Of a stretch of DNA of 64,000 nt, positions 7,711 to 15,982 are shown in pieces (position 1 is the first letter of the stretch; every line of letters begins with the position of its first letter). The stretch is from the NCBI RefSeq assembly GCF_001263355.1, contig NZ_LGYO01000067.1, positions 1 through 64,000 of the forward strand, given 5' to 3'. The position numbers and the translations under genes were made by a program. The stretch comes from Acetobacterium bakii. GTDB lineage: Bacteria > Bacillota > Clostridia > Eubacteriales > Eubacteriaceae. Under the pieces are notes generated by a model. The model was not told the origin of the DNA, did not search any database, and saw only the letters and a program-made list of their open reading frames with translations.

Positions 7711-7795
7711 GTTCTTGAAGGCCTTGATCTGAATTTCGAGAATAAGGGACGAAACGTCGTTGTAGGTTGCTATGCCCAATATTGACAGAATCATG
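7711..7795 (-). pseudogene. Fragment of the MutS-like ATPase gene
   Basis: About 85 bp match 17168-17252 inside the intact MutS-like gene (same minus orientation), for example the shared run GAAACGTCGTT and the flanking AATAAGGG. No open frame of useful length remains. It sits exactly between a terminator hairpin and the GAP-family gene. Confidence 0.75.
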
Positions 7796-7841
7796 GGTTG
7801 GTCAACACCGCAACGCCTGTGCATACTGGAAATCAGCGTGG

Positions 7842-8498
7842 CTAGATTATGTTCATTAGCCCTATCACACCGTGGCAAATCAGATAGACGGCAACCAGTG
7901 CAAAAAAAACATCGCCTAGTTTAGCTCCGTTTTTGACTATAAAAGCATTCATCGGGTCCAGGATCTTCTTTGATTCTTGAGGCATGGCATAGCTGATCAC
8001 AACGGGAAACGCAATCATCGACATGGTGATCACGACGGTCACAAGAAAAATGGCAAAGTTATCCCAGAGCGCCAGTTTATTCACGGATATGATTTTAACC
8101 GCGGCGATAAAAGGAATGAGGGTAGAAAGATTGATGGACATGTAAAAAAAGCCAATAATCGGATAAGGTCTTTTTTTATTATTAGGAGCTTTGATTTTGG
8201 GCTTTTTCTTAAAAAAGAAGGACAGAGCCACAATGAGTAAAATCAAGATACCCAGACCAATATCAATAATACTGGAGGTAAGATTTGGGTGTCTGGTTGC
8301 ATTCATAACCGGCTGGGCGGTGAAAAAAAGAAACAGCCCCACTAGCGTCAATAATAAGGTCCCACCCAGAACAAAGCCTAGCGCACCTTTTTTTGAATTC
8401 TCTTTGCCGCTTAAAATCATCATTACAAATAACAGGCCGGTGGGACTGAAGGCCGCCCCAATGGCCAGGGGAAGAATCTCAAAAAAAGTATGATCCAT
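7842..8498 (-). CDS. GAP-family (LysE-like fold) six-helix membrane protein
   Basis: A 218-residue integral membrane protein with about six hydrophobic helices and a lysine-rich cytoplasmic loop (FFFKKKPKIKAPNNKKR). The opening FFEILPLAIGAAFSPTGLL and the overall layout match the GAP/SfLAP family, related to the LysE/cadmium-transporter fold and thought to export small molecules or lipids. AAGGAG precedes the ATG by 6 nt. It is divergent from the TetR regulator at 8830 with a 331-bp gap, so it may be that regulator's target. Substrate unknown. Confidence 0.75.
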   Translation of the reverse strand: MDHTFFEILPLAIGAAFSPTGLLFVMMILSGKENSKKGALGFVLGGTLLLTLVGLFLFFTAQPVMNATRHPNLTSSIIDIGLGILILLIVALSFFFKKKPKIKAPNNKKRPYPIIGFFYMSINLSTLIPFIAAVKIISVNKLALWDNFAIFLVTVVITMSMIAFPVVISYAMPQESKKILDPMNAFIVKNGAKLGDVFFALVAVYLICHGVIGLMNII

Positions 8499-8784
8499 GA
8501 AAACTCCTTAAAATCAAATTTGATTTTTTAATCATTATATCTGCTTTTGCTCCAATAGTAAATATTTAAGATGAACGAGCCAGCCCCTTCACTTATGCGA
8601 TCGTAATTATCTATCCAAACGAAAGGACCGGTGAGGAGGACCTGTGAGAACAAAAGACCGTCGGATGCACTCTGAATTGAGTGTTTTTTGCGGCAAGAAT
8701 CCAGAGATAGTCAATGATAAACTCGATACCTCACTATATCGGAGGGAAAGTTCTTTTATAAGGATATAATTAATAATCATGCTG

Positions 8785-8807
8785 TATAATAATTGGTAAT
8801 GACGTCA
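8785..8807 (+). promoter_or_regulatory. TetR gene promoter with palindromic operator candidate
   Basis: TATAAT (8785-8790) is followed by TGACGTCA (8800-8807), an 8-bp perfect palindrome with flanking GTCAGTCA on the right. It lies between the -10 and the ribosome site of the TetR gene, so it could be an autoregulatory operator. The rest of the 8499-8784 gap shows no gene. Confidence 0.45.
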
Positions 8808-8829
8808 GTCAATTTGAAGGAGATTATTC

Positions 8830-9432
8830 ATGCGTAAAGAGCTAATATTAGAAGTTGCATACCAGAAATTCGCAGAGAAAGGTTACAGCATCCCGTTATC
8901 AGAAATTGCCGAAGCAGCAGGCATAAAAAAACAGTCTATTTACAATTACTTTAAAAGCAAAGATGAGCTGTATTTTGCGGTGGTCAACATCTACGTTGAG
9001 ACATATTTCAAGGAAAAACAGGCGGAGTTTAACGATTTGAATCATCTGAGTCCTGAAGAGCAATTAAAAACTATTTTCATGTCAATTATTGATTACTATA
9101 GTGATACAACGAGGTTGAGGTTTTGGAAATGGCTACTACTTAATGAGACCGAAAATTTATTCAAAAGAAGCCAGTCTTCTTTAAAACAACATGAACATCA
9201 ATTAGAAAACAGACTAAGAGAGATTGTGGAGAACGCTCTTAGTGATAATCATAAGGCAGAAACATATTGTTTGCCGATTGTTCGTTCTTACATGGCAATG
9301 CTTCATGGTACTTTAGATGTAACAATGATCTACCACGGGGAGTTTGATATCAAAAACTATGCAGAAGATGTATGGATGATCTTTTGGGCTGGCATTGAGA
9401 GTATGATCATTAAAGATTATACCGTAGCTTGA
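8830..9432 (+). CDS. TetR/AcrR-family transcriptional regulator
   Basis: A 200-residue TetR-type repressor. The N-terminal helix-turn-helix is clear (AYQKFAEKGYSIPLSEIAEA, then AGIKKQSIYNYFKSKDELY). The C-terminal two-thirds is an all-helical ligand-binding domain without recognisable specificity. Start ATG follows GAAGGAG. It is divergent from the GAP-family transporter-like gene, a common arrangement for TetR-controlled efflux. A hairpin with T-run at 9555-9592 follows. Confidence 0.9.
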   Translation: MRKELILEVAYQKFAEKGYSIPLSEIAEAAGIKKQSIYNYFKSKDELYFAVVNIYVETYFKEKQAEFNDLNHLSPEEQLKTIFMSIIDYYSDTTRLRFWKWLLLNETENLFKRSQSSLKQHEHQLENRLREIVENALSDNHKAETYCLPIVRSYMAMLHGTLDVTMIYHGEFDIKNYAEDVWMIFWAGIESMIIKDYTVA

Positions 9433-9554
9433 AAATAGAAAAAACCAGATCACAAAAGAAGTGCATATTCGACATTCAATACGTAATTAAATCAAAAATT
9501 GAATAATCCTGTCGTTGCGGTTTTCGTGAATTTGAATAACAGACATGGGATCGG

Positions 9555-9592
9555 GGGTAAGGGCTTTAGAAAAAGCGCTTGCCCTTTTTTTT
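9555..9592 (+). terminator. Terminator downstream of the TetR gene
   Basis: GGGTAAGGGCTTT pairs with AAAGCGCTTGCCC (one G-T pair and one mismatch), followed by nine T residues. Confidence 0.75.
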
Positions 9593-9595
9593 TAT

Positions 9596-9952
9596 AAGAA
9601 AAAAAGCTTTCATTTGCAAGTGATTTTTGATTATTTCCAGTGAAAAGAGGAATTTGAATCAAAAAAGAGTTTATAGCGAAAATTTACGGTAGACAGGTAA
9701 CGTTATCATGGAATATAATGTCGACTGTCTGCCGAACGTCAGGAAGCGATCCTGTAAGATTTTAAACATTTTGAAAAATTATATTGCCATTAGAAGCAAT
9801 GGTGATTTTTGGTTAAGATATAACTGGAAAATTCCAGTAAATTTTAGTTAGTCTCAAAATTCCTATAATTCAGGGCAGTGTGATAATCCTTTGGGATTAG
9901 CCGTGGACAGCATAAGGATTTTGTGAAAATATACAATTGAAAGAGGGAGAAA
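9596..9952 (+). other. Leader region of the chemoreceptor gene with small palindromes
   Basis: No gene. It holds ACTGGAA-AA-TTCCAGT (9823-9838), CCATT-AGAAGC-AATGG (9788-9803) and TAATCC-TTTG-GGATTA (about 9885-9900). I looked for a cyclic-di-GMP riboswitch and did not find its conserved core. A ribosome site (GAGGGAG) precedes 9953. Confidence 0.4.
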
Positions 9953-12900
9953 ATGAAAGAAACAACGTCGGCCCAGGGAATTCAAAGCAAAAACGTAAGA
10001 GCAGCGGGTAAAGGTCAATTTAATCAGCATTTGGCGACAAAATTAGTGGTCTTTATACTATTAATCTTGGCTGCTGCAGTGCTTGTTTTGGGGTTGTTAG
10101 CCATTAACTTTGGTAGCGCCTCGATAATGGAGCAATCAAACGCCGATGCTCAGGCTTATGTTACCGAAGGGGCTGCTCATATTGGTGCGATTACCACGGG
10201 TAATTTATCGGCTTTAGAGGGAGTTGCCCGAAGAGAAAGAACGGCTACCATGGATTGGAACACTCAGGTAAGCTCGATCATTGGTGATGTGGATCACTTG
10301 GGGTATGAGGACATCGCTGTGATGGATATGAACGGCAATGCCAGATATATTAAGGGGGGCGGCGAATTCCAATCAGAGGGTCAGTTCTGGTACAAAGCCG
10401 GTTTTGATGGAAAATTATCGATTTCTGATGTCGCCATCAGCAAAGTAACCAAAGCGCCCTGTATTTTTGAGGTGGCGCCGATTATCAGCAATGGTCAGGT
10501 CATCGGTCTTCTGGTGGGCCGAAGACCGCCAACTTTTCTGGAAGACAGCACCAGTGCCATGGGTGATGGGGTTCGAGAATATGGTTTTGTTGTCAATTCT
10601 CAAGGGGCGATTATGGCTCATCCCGATCAACAGAATCTACTGGATCAGTCCAATGTTTTTACCGATATTGATAATGATGGGAAATGGAAAAATTTTGGTA
10701 TTGCCCTTAAAGAAATGGGTACAGGCCAAACAGGCATGCTGACTTATGGTTTGAACGGGGAAACGAAAATTGGGGCAACCGCACCGATTCCCGGGACTGA
10801 TTGGACCCTTGTTGTCGCAAAATATGAAAATGATGTTTTGGCGGTGATGAATAATTTGCGCAACATTATTCTGATAATCGCCGTAGTGATTCTATTAATC
10901 GGCGGCACGGTAGTTTATCTGTTGACCCGAAAAATTACTAAACCGATTATTGCAATGAATCATATGATTAAAGAAATGACCATGGGACATTTGGGAAAGC
11001 GGTTAAAAATTGACAGTAAGGATGAAATTGGTGAAATGACCGCATCGATGAATCAGCTTGCCGATGATCTGCAGAATGTCGTTATCGGTTCCATGAATCA
11101 GATTGCGGCTGGGGACGTCTCTGCCAACATTGAGGTTCGAGATCCCGAGGATGAAATTGCTCCGGCGCTCAAGTTGACCATTGAAACCATTCGTGCTTTG
11201 ATTGCCGAGTCAACCATGCTGGCCAATGCTGCGGTAAACCAGCAATGGCATACCCGTGGCAATCCTGATAAATTTGAGGGTGGGTATAAAGAAGTCGTGC
11301 TCGGTGTCAACGCAACTCTGGACACCGTAGTGGATAAAATGATCTGGTATGAAGCGCTATTGGATGCCGTACCGTTTGCAATGTCAGCAACTGATTTAGA
11401 GATGAACTGGACATTTATCAATAAACCCGTTGAAAAGTTGTTGGGAGTCAAACGTCAACAGGTGTTGGGCAAACAGTGCAGCAATTGGAATAACAATATC
11501 TGCAATACCGAGAATTGCGCCATTGCAGGATTAAGGAAAAATAAAATCCAAACCCTGTTTGAACAACAGGGTCAGAAATTCCAGGTGGATTCCGCCTACA
11601 TCAATGATGGAAAAGGTCAAAAAGTTGGGCATGTTGAAATTATTCAGGACATTACCGGTCAGACAAAAGTGACTGAATACCAAAATGTTGAAGTTGAACG
11701 GCTGGCTGCGAATCTGATCCGACTGGCCGAAGGAAATCTGGACTTTGATCTGAACATTGCCTCAGCCGATGAATATACCACTGAGGTCAGCACTCAATTT
11801 AACGAAATCGGTAAGAGTATATTCTCAGTTAAAGTCTCCATCGGCGAGATGCTTGAAGATGCTGGTTTACTGACCCAGGCAGCGATTGAAGGTAATTTAA
11901 CCACACAGGCGGATACCCATAAACTTAGGGGGGCATGGAAAGAGCTGGTCGGTGGCGTGAATGATATTCTGGTGGAAGTTTCCAAACCGATAAACGAAGT
12001 AATGGCAGTGATGGAGGCCATCTCAAATGGAAACCTGCAGGTACTGGTAATGGGGTCGTATCAAGGCGATTTTAATGTTTTAAAGGAAGCGGTCAACAAC
12101 ACTGCCAGTCGTTTGGATGCGGTAGTTGGTGAAATTTCCACCAAAATGCAGCAGCTGGCAGATAAGAATTTGGACATTGAAAACGCCAGGCAATATCGTG
12201 GCGATTTTATCAAAATTTCAAATGCGATCAACGTGATTATCGAGTCTCTCAATAATGTTATGGGTGACATCAACATTGCCGCTAGCCAGGTGGAAATAGG
12301 TGCTCAGCAGATATCCAATGGCGGGCAGGCGCTGTCACAGGGAACAACCGAACAGGCCAGTTCCATTCAGCAACTCACCGCTTCAATAGAAGAAGTGGCC
12401 GGGGAAACCAAGAAAAATGCCATGCGGGCCAATGAAGCCAATGAACGGGCCCAGGAGGTCCGCGGCAATGCCGAGGTCGGCAATACCCAAATGACCAAAA
12501 TGGTAAGTGCCATGGTGGAAATTAACGATTCCTCCAAAAATATTTCGAAAATCATCAAGGTCATCGACGATATCGCCTTCCAGACCAATATTCTGGCTCT
12601 TAATGCGGCGGTGGAAGCCGCGCGCGCCGGCCAGCACGGCAAAGGCTTTGCGGTGGTTGCCGAAGAAGTGCGAAGCCTTGCCGCCAGAAGTGCCGAAGCC
12701 GCCAAGGAAACCACGGTGCTGATTGAAGGCTCCATTGACAAGGTCGAAACAGGCACGAAAATTGCCGATGAAACTGCCGTCAGCCTTAAAGAGATCCTGA
12801 GTGAAATTGAAAAGGTGACCGGTTTGGTCGGAGATATTGCCCAGGCCTCCAATGACCAGGCCTCGGAAATCGCCCAGATCACCCAGGGCATCGAACAGGT

Positions 12901-13138
12901 TTCGATGGTGGTGCAAACCAATTCCGCCACGGCGGAAGAAAGTGCCGCTGCCAGTGAAGAACTCTCAGGCCAGGCGGAAATGCTCAAACAAATGGTCGAG
13001 GCTTTCCAATTGAAGCGAGCTGGGAATACACCGAAAAGAACCAGTCAGCCAACGGCAAAAAAGCCGCCAATGAAAAACAATAATCAATCATTCCAGCAAA
13101 AAAAATTTTTGGATGATATGGAAATGGATAAATACTAA
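9953..13138 (+). CDS. Methyl-accepting chemotaxis protein with Cache and PAS domains
   Basis: A 1061-residue chemoreceptor, about twice the usual length. Order: transmembrane helix near residues 28-52; extracellular Cache-type sensor to about 300; second helix (303-325, [14 protein letters not shown]); HAMP domain (RKITKPI) and several HAMP-like repeats; a PAS domain near 463-590 ([20 protein letters not shown]); more HAMP-like repeats to about 780; then the signalling coiled coil whose tip ([20 protein letters not shown], about 872-891) contacts CheA/CheW. It senses an outside ligand and probably a cytoplasmic one through PAS, whose [14 protein letters not shown] stretch could bind a metal or redox centre. 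It stands alone, with a terminator at 13168. Confidence 0.92.
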   Translation: MKETTSAQGIQSKNVRAAGKGQFNQHLATKLVVFILLILAAAVLVLGLLAINFGSASIMEQSNADAQAYVTEGAAHIGAITTGNLSALEGVARRERTATMDWNTQVSSIIGDVDHLGYEDIAVMDMNGNARYIKGGGEFQSEGQFWYKAGFDGKLSISDVAISKVTKAPCIFEVAPIISNGQVIGLLVGRRPPTFLEDSTSAMGDGVREYGFVVNSQGAIMAHPDQQNLLDQSNVFTDIDNDGKWKNFGIALKEMGTGQTGMLTYGLNGETKIGATAPIPGTDWTLVVAKYENDVLAVMNNLRNIILIIAVVILLIGGTVVYLLTRKITKPIIAMNHMIKEMTMGHLGKRLKIDSKDEIGEMTASMNQLADDLQNVVIGSMNQIAAGDVSANIEVRDPEDEIAPALKLTIETIRALIAESTMLANAAVNQQWHTRGNPDKFEGGYKEVVLGVNATLDTVVDKMIWYEALLDAVPFAMSATDLEMNWTFINKPVEKLLGVKRQQVLGKQCSNWNNNICNTENCAIAGLRKNKIQTLFEQQGQKFQVDSAYINDGKGQKVGHVEIIQDITGQTKVTEYQNVEVERLAANLIRLAEGNLDFDLNIASADEYTTEVSTQFNEIGKSIFSVKVSIGEMLEDAGLLTQAAIEGNLTTQADTHKLRGAWKELVGGVNDILVEVSKPINEVMAVMEAISNGNLQVLVMGSYQGDFNVLKEAVNNTASRLDAVVGEISTKMQQLADKNLDIENARQYRGDFIKISNAINVIIESLNNVMGDINIAASQVEIGAQQISNGGQALSQGTTEQASSIQQLTASIEEVAGETKKNAMRANEANERAQEVRGNAEVGNTQMTKMVSAMVEINDSSKNISKIIKVIDDIAFQTNILALNAAVEAARAGQHGKGFAVVAEEVRSLAARSAEAAKETTVLIEGSIDKVETGTKIADETAVSLKEILSEIEKVTGLVGDIAQASNDQASEIAQITQGIEQVSMVVQTNSATAEESAAASEELSGQAEMLKQMVEAFQLKRAGNTPKRTSQPTAKKPPMKNNNQSFQQKKFLDDMEMDKY

Positions 13139-13167
13139 ATCAGATAAAGGGTCCGAATGATATAACC

Positions 13168-13212
13168 GTCCCGGGGACAATTAAATGTTACAATAGTCCC
13201 CGGGACTTTTTT
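13168..13212 (+). terminator. Terminator of the chemoreceptor gene, REP-like arm
   Basis: GTCCCGGGGAC (13168-13178) pairs perfectly with 13196-13206, followed by TTTTTT. The left arm plus AAT is identical to the head of the folded element at 22271. Confidence 0.8.
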
Positions 13213-13292
13213 ATATGGTTTCCCCTCATGTTAAAAACATCTTTAGCTTGACAAAACCGCATTAGATCAAGTATAAATCAAAACAGTTCCTG

Positions 13293-13488
13293 ATGCTGGT
13301 GACAGCATTGCTGTCCGGTTGCGGGGCGATGATGATTACCCATGACATTGCGGCTACCATGAAAATTGCCGATCGGATTGCGGTATTTTGTGCCGGTACC
13401 ACCGTTGAGGTGGCGCCCATTGAAAACTTCAGGAACAACGGCGGGGACCTGCGGAATCCCTATACAAGGGCATTGTGGATGGCCTTGC
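13293..13488 (+). pseudogene. C-terminal fragment of an oligopeptide/nickel ABC transporter ATPase
   Basis: The plus strand reads GAMMITHDIAATMKIADRIA, then VFCAGTTVEVAP and NPYTRALWMALPE. This is the H-loop and C-terminal domain of Opp/Dpp/Nik-type ATPases (ITHDI; Y-[TS]-RALW near the end). The Walker A, signature and Walker B parts are missing. The frame runs straight into a MutS-like fragment on the other strand at about 13489, marking a rearrangement joint. Confidence 0.7.
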
Positions 13489-13715
13489 CGGAATGGCTGA
13501 CAGATATTGAATCGTGAGCAGGTTTCTGGCGTTTTCTTTTTTGAAATTGTAATAGATACCCCCATTAAAAATCACTGAAAGGGTTAGACTGATCAGGCCG
13601 ATGGTTAATAAAAACAATCTCAGAATTTAATTGTTTTTTTTATGCATTTATGATAAATTATAAAAAAAGTGAACAACGGGTGATTAAAATGATTGTGAAA
13701 AAACTCTGGGATTAA
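13489..13715 (-). pseudogene. Internally deleted copy of the MutS-like gene and its upstream region
   Basis: 13489-13602 matches the middle of the MutS-like gene (about 16988-17098; protein reading VFNGGIYYNFKKENARNL against VNGGIYYYFKKEIARNL). From 13602 to 13715 it instead matches 17838-17951, the DNA upstream of that gene. The two pieces are joined directly, so the 5' part of the gene has been deleted from this copy. Confidence 0.75.
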
Positions 13716-13752
13716 CGGAATTTTCGGGATATTCGAAAATTGGAGGTGTGTT

Positions 13753-14586
13753 TTGGCAAAAACAGTATTGTTTTATTTTACCGGAACAGGTAATTCACTG
13801 GCGATTGCACGGAAAATTGCCGAAGGCTTAACCGATGTTGATGTTGTACCGATGCTTAAAGACGATGCTCATACATCGATAAGCAAAGAGACTGAAAAAA
13901 TTGGACTGATATACCCTGTTTATATGAATGCCGTTCCGCGTGTTGTGGTAAAATTCATCGAAAAGTTAGCGTTTAGATCAGGAATTTATATCTTTGCAGT
14001 TGCAACCCATGGAGGAACTCCGGGAGCGGCAGGACTTTATCTGTATAAGATTTTAAAGCGACAGCAGATTCCTTTGGATGCCTATTTTGAAATTGAAATG
14101 ATTAACAATACACCAAAAGGCGTTGCGCCTAAACCATTGATGACGATGGATTGGGAATTGAAGATTACCCCGGAAAAAATTGAAACGATGTTAATACGAG
14201 CAGATTCATCAACAAAGGATATTGTCTATAAGATAGCGATCAGTGACAAAACTACCTCTTTAAACATGACTTCAGGGCGGAAAAAGATTGTTTACTGGAT
14301 GATGAAGCCGCTTTGGTACATCAGTGAGAAATCAAAACCAAAACTTAATTTTATCCTTGATGAATGCTGCATTGGCTGCGGCTTATGCGAAAGCATCTGT
14401 ACAACCCGCCGCATCAAAATGAATGAAGGCAAACCGGAGTGGATCAATGAGAACTGCAATTTTTGTTATGCATGTTTCAACTATTGTTCGGTACAAGCCA
14501 TTGGTGTCACTCATTATGCCAAGAAGCTGGGGCGTTACCATCATCCTGAAATAAATGCAAATGACATTGGTAGCCAAATATCCTGA
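13753..14586 (+). CDS. EFR1-type flavodoxin-ferredoxin fusion protein
   Basis: A 277-residue cytoplasmic redox protein. The N-terminal flavodoxin-like domain has an FMN phosphate loop, FYFTGTGNSLAIA. The C-terminal part holds two [4Fe-4S] ferredoxin motifs, CCIGCGLCESIC and CNFCYACFNYC. Such EFR1-family proteins are common in anaerobic Firmicutes and carry electrons between ferredoxin-like donors and unknown acceptors. The start is TTG at 13753, chosen for the GGAGGTG site 5 nt upstream. It stands alone; the upstream DNA is the MutS-copy remnant. Confidence 0.88.
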   Translation: MAKTVLFYFTGTGNSLAIARKIAEGLTDVDVVPMLKDDAHTSISKETEKIGLIYPVYMNAVPRVVVKFIEKLAFRSGIYIFAVATHGGTPGAAGLYLYKILKRQQIPLDAYFEIEMINNTPKGVAPKPLMTMDWELKITPEKIETMLIRADSSTKDIVYKIAISDKTTSLNMTSGRKKIVYWMMKPLWYISEKSKPKLNFILDECCIGCGLCESICTTRRIKMNEGKPEWINENCNFCYACFNYCSVQAIGVTHYAKKLGRYHHPEINANDIGSQIS

Positions 14587-14657
14587 ACCAGGACGGTTAT
14601 CAAGGAATAAAGGCAATTCCCAAACAGCACTTGATTTCTTTCCCGGCTATGCTATAT

Positions 14658-14685
14658 TGATACAAATTGATACTAAATCGTATCA
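14658..14685 (+). promoter_or_regulatory. TGATAC repeat cluster
   Basis: TGATAC occurs at 14658-14663 and 14668-14673 and inverted (GTATCA) at 14680-14685, 7 nt before an ATG that opens only a 17-codon frame ending TAA. It looks like a small operator whose gene has been lost, as in autoregulated antitoxin promoters; inference only. Confidence 0.3.
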
Positions 14686-14750
14686 GGTCAGCATGTCCTT
14701 GGCCATGATTCTCTTTACCCGCCTCTACGAACCTAAATCAACGTAAAGTA

Positions 14751-14788
14751 AAAAAACATCCCAGCAATTCTACTTGCGGATGTTTTTT
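14751..14788. terminator. Terminator hairpin between convergent genes
   Basis: AAAAAACATCC (14751-14761) pairs with GGATGTTTTTT (14778-14788). The A/T tails let it work in both directions, for the EFR1 gene (plus) and the membrane protein gene (minus). Confidence 0.75.
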
Positions 14789-14820
14789 TGATTAATAATT
14801 AATACCTCTAACGTCTAGTA

Positions 14821-15219
14821 TTACTCTAAACTCCTAAGAAATCCTTTTGATAAGAAATAACCAATCAATATTGAAAGAATATGAGGCGTTTGGACAGATA
14901 AAGATCGAATAGGGAACGGAAAAAGATTAAGAACTTGAGTACTAAATAACGTATAGGGACTATATAGAATGAATGCGAAAATTAATGCGATAATAAGGTA
15001 ATTGAATTTTATTTTAAGTCGTAGCGAAGCTGTGTTTCTACTTGATAAATCAAGCACAATTCCTAGCCCTACCCCCATCAAAGGGAAAATTAAATAACCG
15101 AATAAACGATTATCCAGATTACCTGTTGCAGCTATGCCTTTTAAATTATCAATTGTAATGCTGTAGAGAATATATGCAATTACAATCGTATAAGGATAGA
15201 GTTTTTTAAGTATATTCAA
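14821..15219 (-). CDS. Small four-helix membrane protein, paralogue of 612-1010
   Basis: A 132-residue hydrophobic protein, clearly homologous along its length to 612-1010 (shared NILKKLYPYTIVIAY opening, GVGLGIVLDLSSRN, YSPYTLFS, FLSKGFLRSLE end). The start is TTG at 15217-15219 with AGAAAGGA upstream, as in the paralogue. The DNA between ribosome site and start, and some 50 bp upstream, is also conserved between the copies. Function unknown; probably four membrane helices. Confidence 0.65.
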   Translation of the reverse strand: MNILKKLYPYTIVIAYILYSITIDNLKGIAATGNLDNRLFGYLIFPLMGVGLGIVLDLSSRNTASLRLKIKFNYLIIALIFAFILYSPYTLFSTQVLNLFPFPIRSLSVQTPHILSILIGYFLSKGFLRSLE

Positions 15220-15642
15220 GATAATCCTTTCTGCTCTGCAAAATTTTTTAGAAAATGTGGATTGCCCCGAAGAAATACTCCCGGCGATTGTTATATCGCT
15301 ATAAGCAAACCAAAACACTCAATAAATCGGAAAATAGTCAAATCACTACAAAAGAAAGGTAAAAAAAGGTAAATCATTATTAATTGCAATTAATGATTAA
15401 AAGATGACTAAAAGTGTTATTTTGTCATTATATATCATTTAAAATAAATTTCAAGAGTTAATTAATATTTGAGTGCTGTTTGAATCAATTTTAATCTTAT
15501 AGCAAACGCAGCCCGGACCTACAACGACGTCAAAGTTTGCTGGAAAATACTATCCTGATGCCTGGGACGTTAAGGGTTTAGGCATGCGTTTGTTGTCGCC
15601 GTTACGTTTCGGGCGGCTGATACCCGTCCCTATGTGAGAGTC
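15220..15642. other. Gene-poor interval with a perfect 16-bp palindrome
   Basis: No supported gene. The palindrome ATTAATTGCAATTAAT at 15380-15395 is operator-like and lies about 160 bp upstream of the minus-strand membrane protein gene. The remainder shows no domain I recognise. Confidence 0.4.
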
Positions 15643-15803
15643 GGGGGTGGGGAGTGTGCAGATTGTTGGAAATTCAAGGGGCGATGATTAATCACCTGGG
15701 ACGTTGCTATCGACCTTTTGTCAAGAAAAATAAAGCGCTTAGTACGATACAATGGCATCTGGATGAAATAATCAAACTTTTGAATAAAAGCAGAACTAAA
15801 TGA
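15643..15803 (+). pseudogene. Unidentified C-terminal coding fragment
   Basis: A plus-strand frame ending at TGA 15801-15803 reads LLEIQGAMINHLGRCY, then RPFVKKNKALSTIQWHLDEI and IKLLNKSRTK. It looks like the helical end of a real protein but has no ribosome site or proper start, and I cannot name the family. It is probably a gene relic. Confidence 0.3.
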
Positions 15804-15817
15804 AAGACTATTTAAAA

Positions 15818-15898
15818 ACATCCGCCTTCTAATTTAGCTTGACAAACCCGTCAAGCGTATGGGTTTGATGCCCTATACACGCCATAATCGGCGGATGT
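15818..15898. other. Nested hairpin structure ahead of a terminator
   Basis: ACATCCGCC (15818-15826) pairs with GGCGGATGT (15890-15898). Inside, CAAACCC (15843-15849) can pair with GGGTTTG (15861-15867), or TTGAC with GTCAA within the same stretch, giving alternative folds. A terminator follows at 15901. It could be a small RNA or attenuator, or merely a decayed repeat. Confidence 0.35.
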
Positions 15899-15900
15899 AA

Positions 15901-15940
15901 AAAAGACACCGCTATCCTGGGACAGCGGTGTCTTTTTTAC
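15901..15940. terminator. Bidirectional terminator downstream of the MutS-like gene
   Basis: AAAAGACACCGCT (15901-15913) pairs with AGCGGTGTCTTTT (15924-15936). Flanking A and T runs allow use on both strands. Confidence 0.85.
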
Positions 15941-15982
15941 TTATCGGCTAATTTCAGCCAGGGCATTGACAAACAGTTTTCG

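Noticed and set aside
9596-9952. Possible cyclic-di-GMP riboswitch before the chemoreceptor
   Set aside because: The conserved GEMM core and its tetraloop-receptor pairs are not present; only small unrelated hairpins are seen.
12367-12987. Long minus-strand frames inside the chemoreceptor gene
   Set aside because: Shadow frames caused by alanine- and glutamate-rich coiled-coil codons; no start signals.
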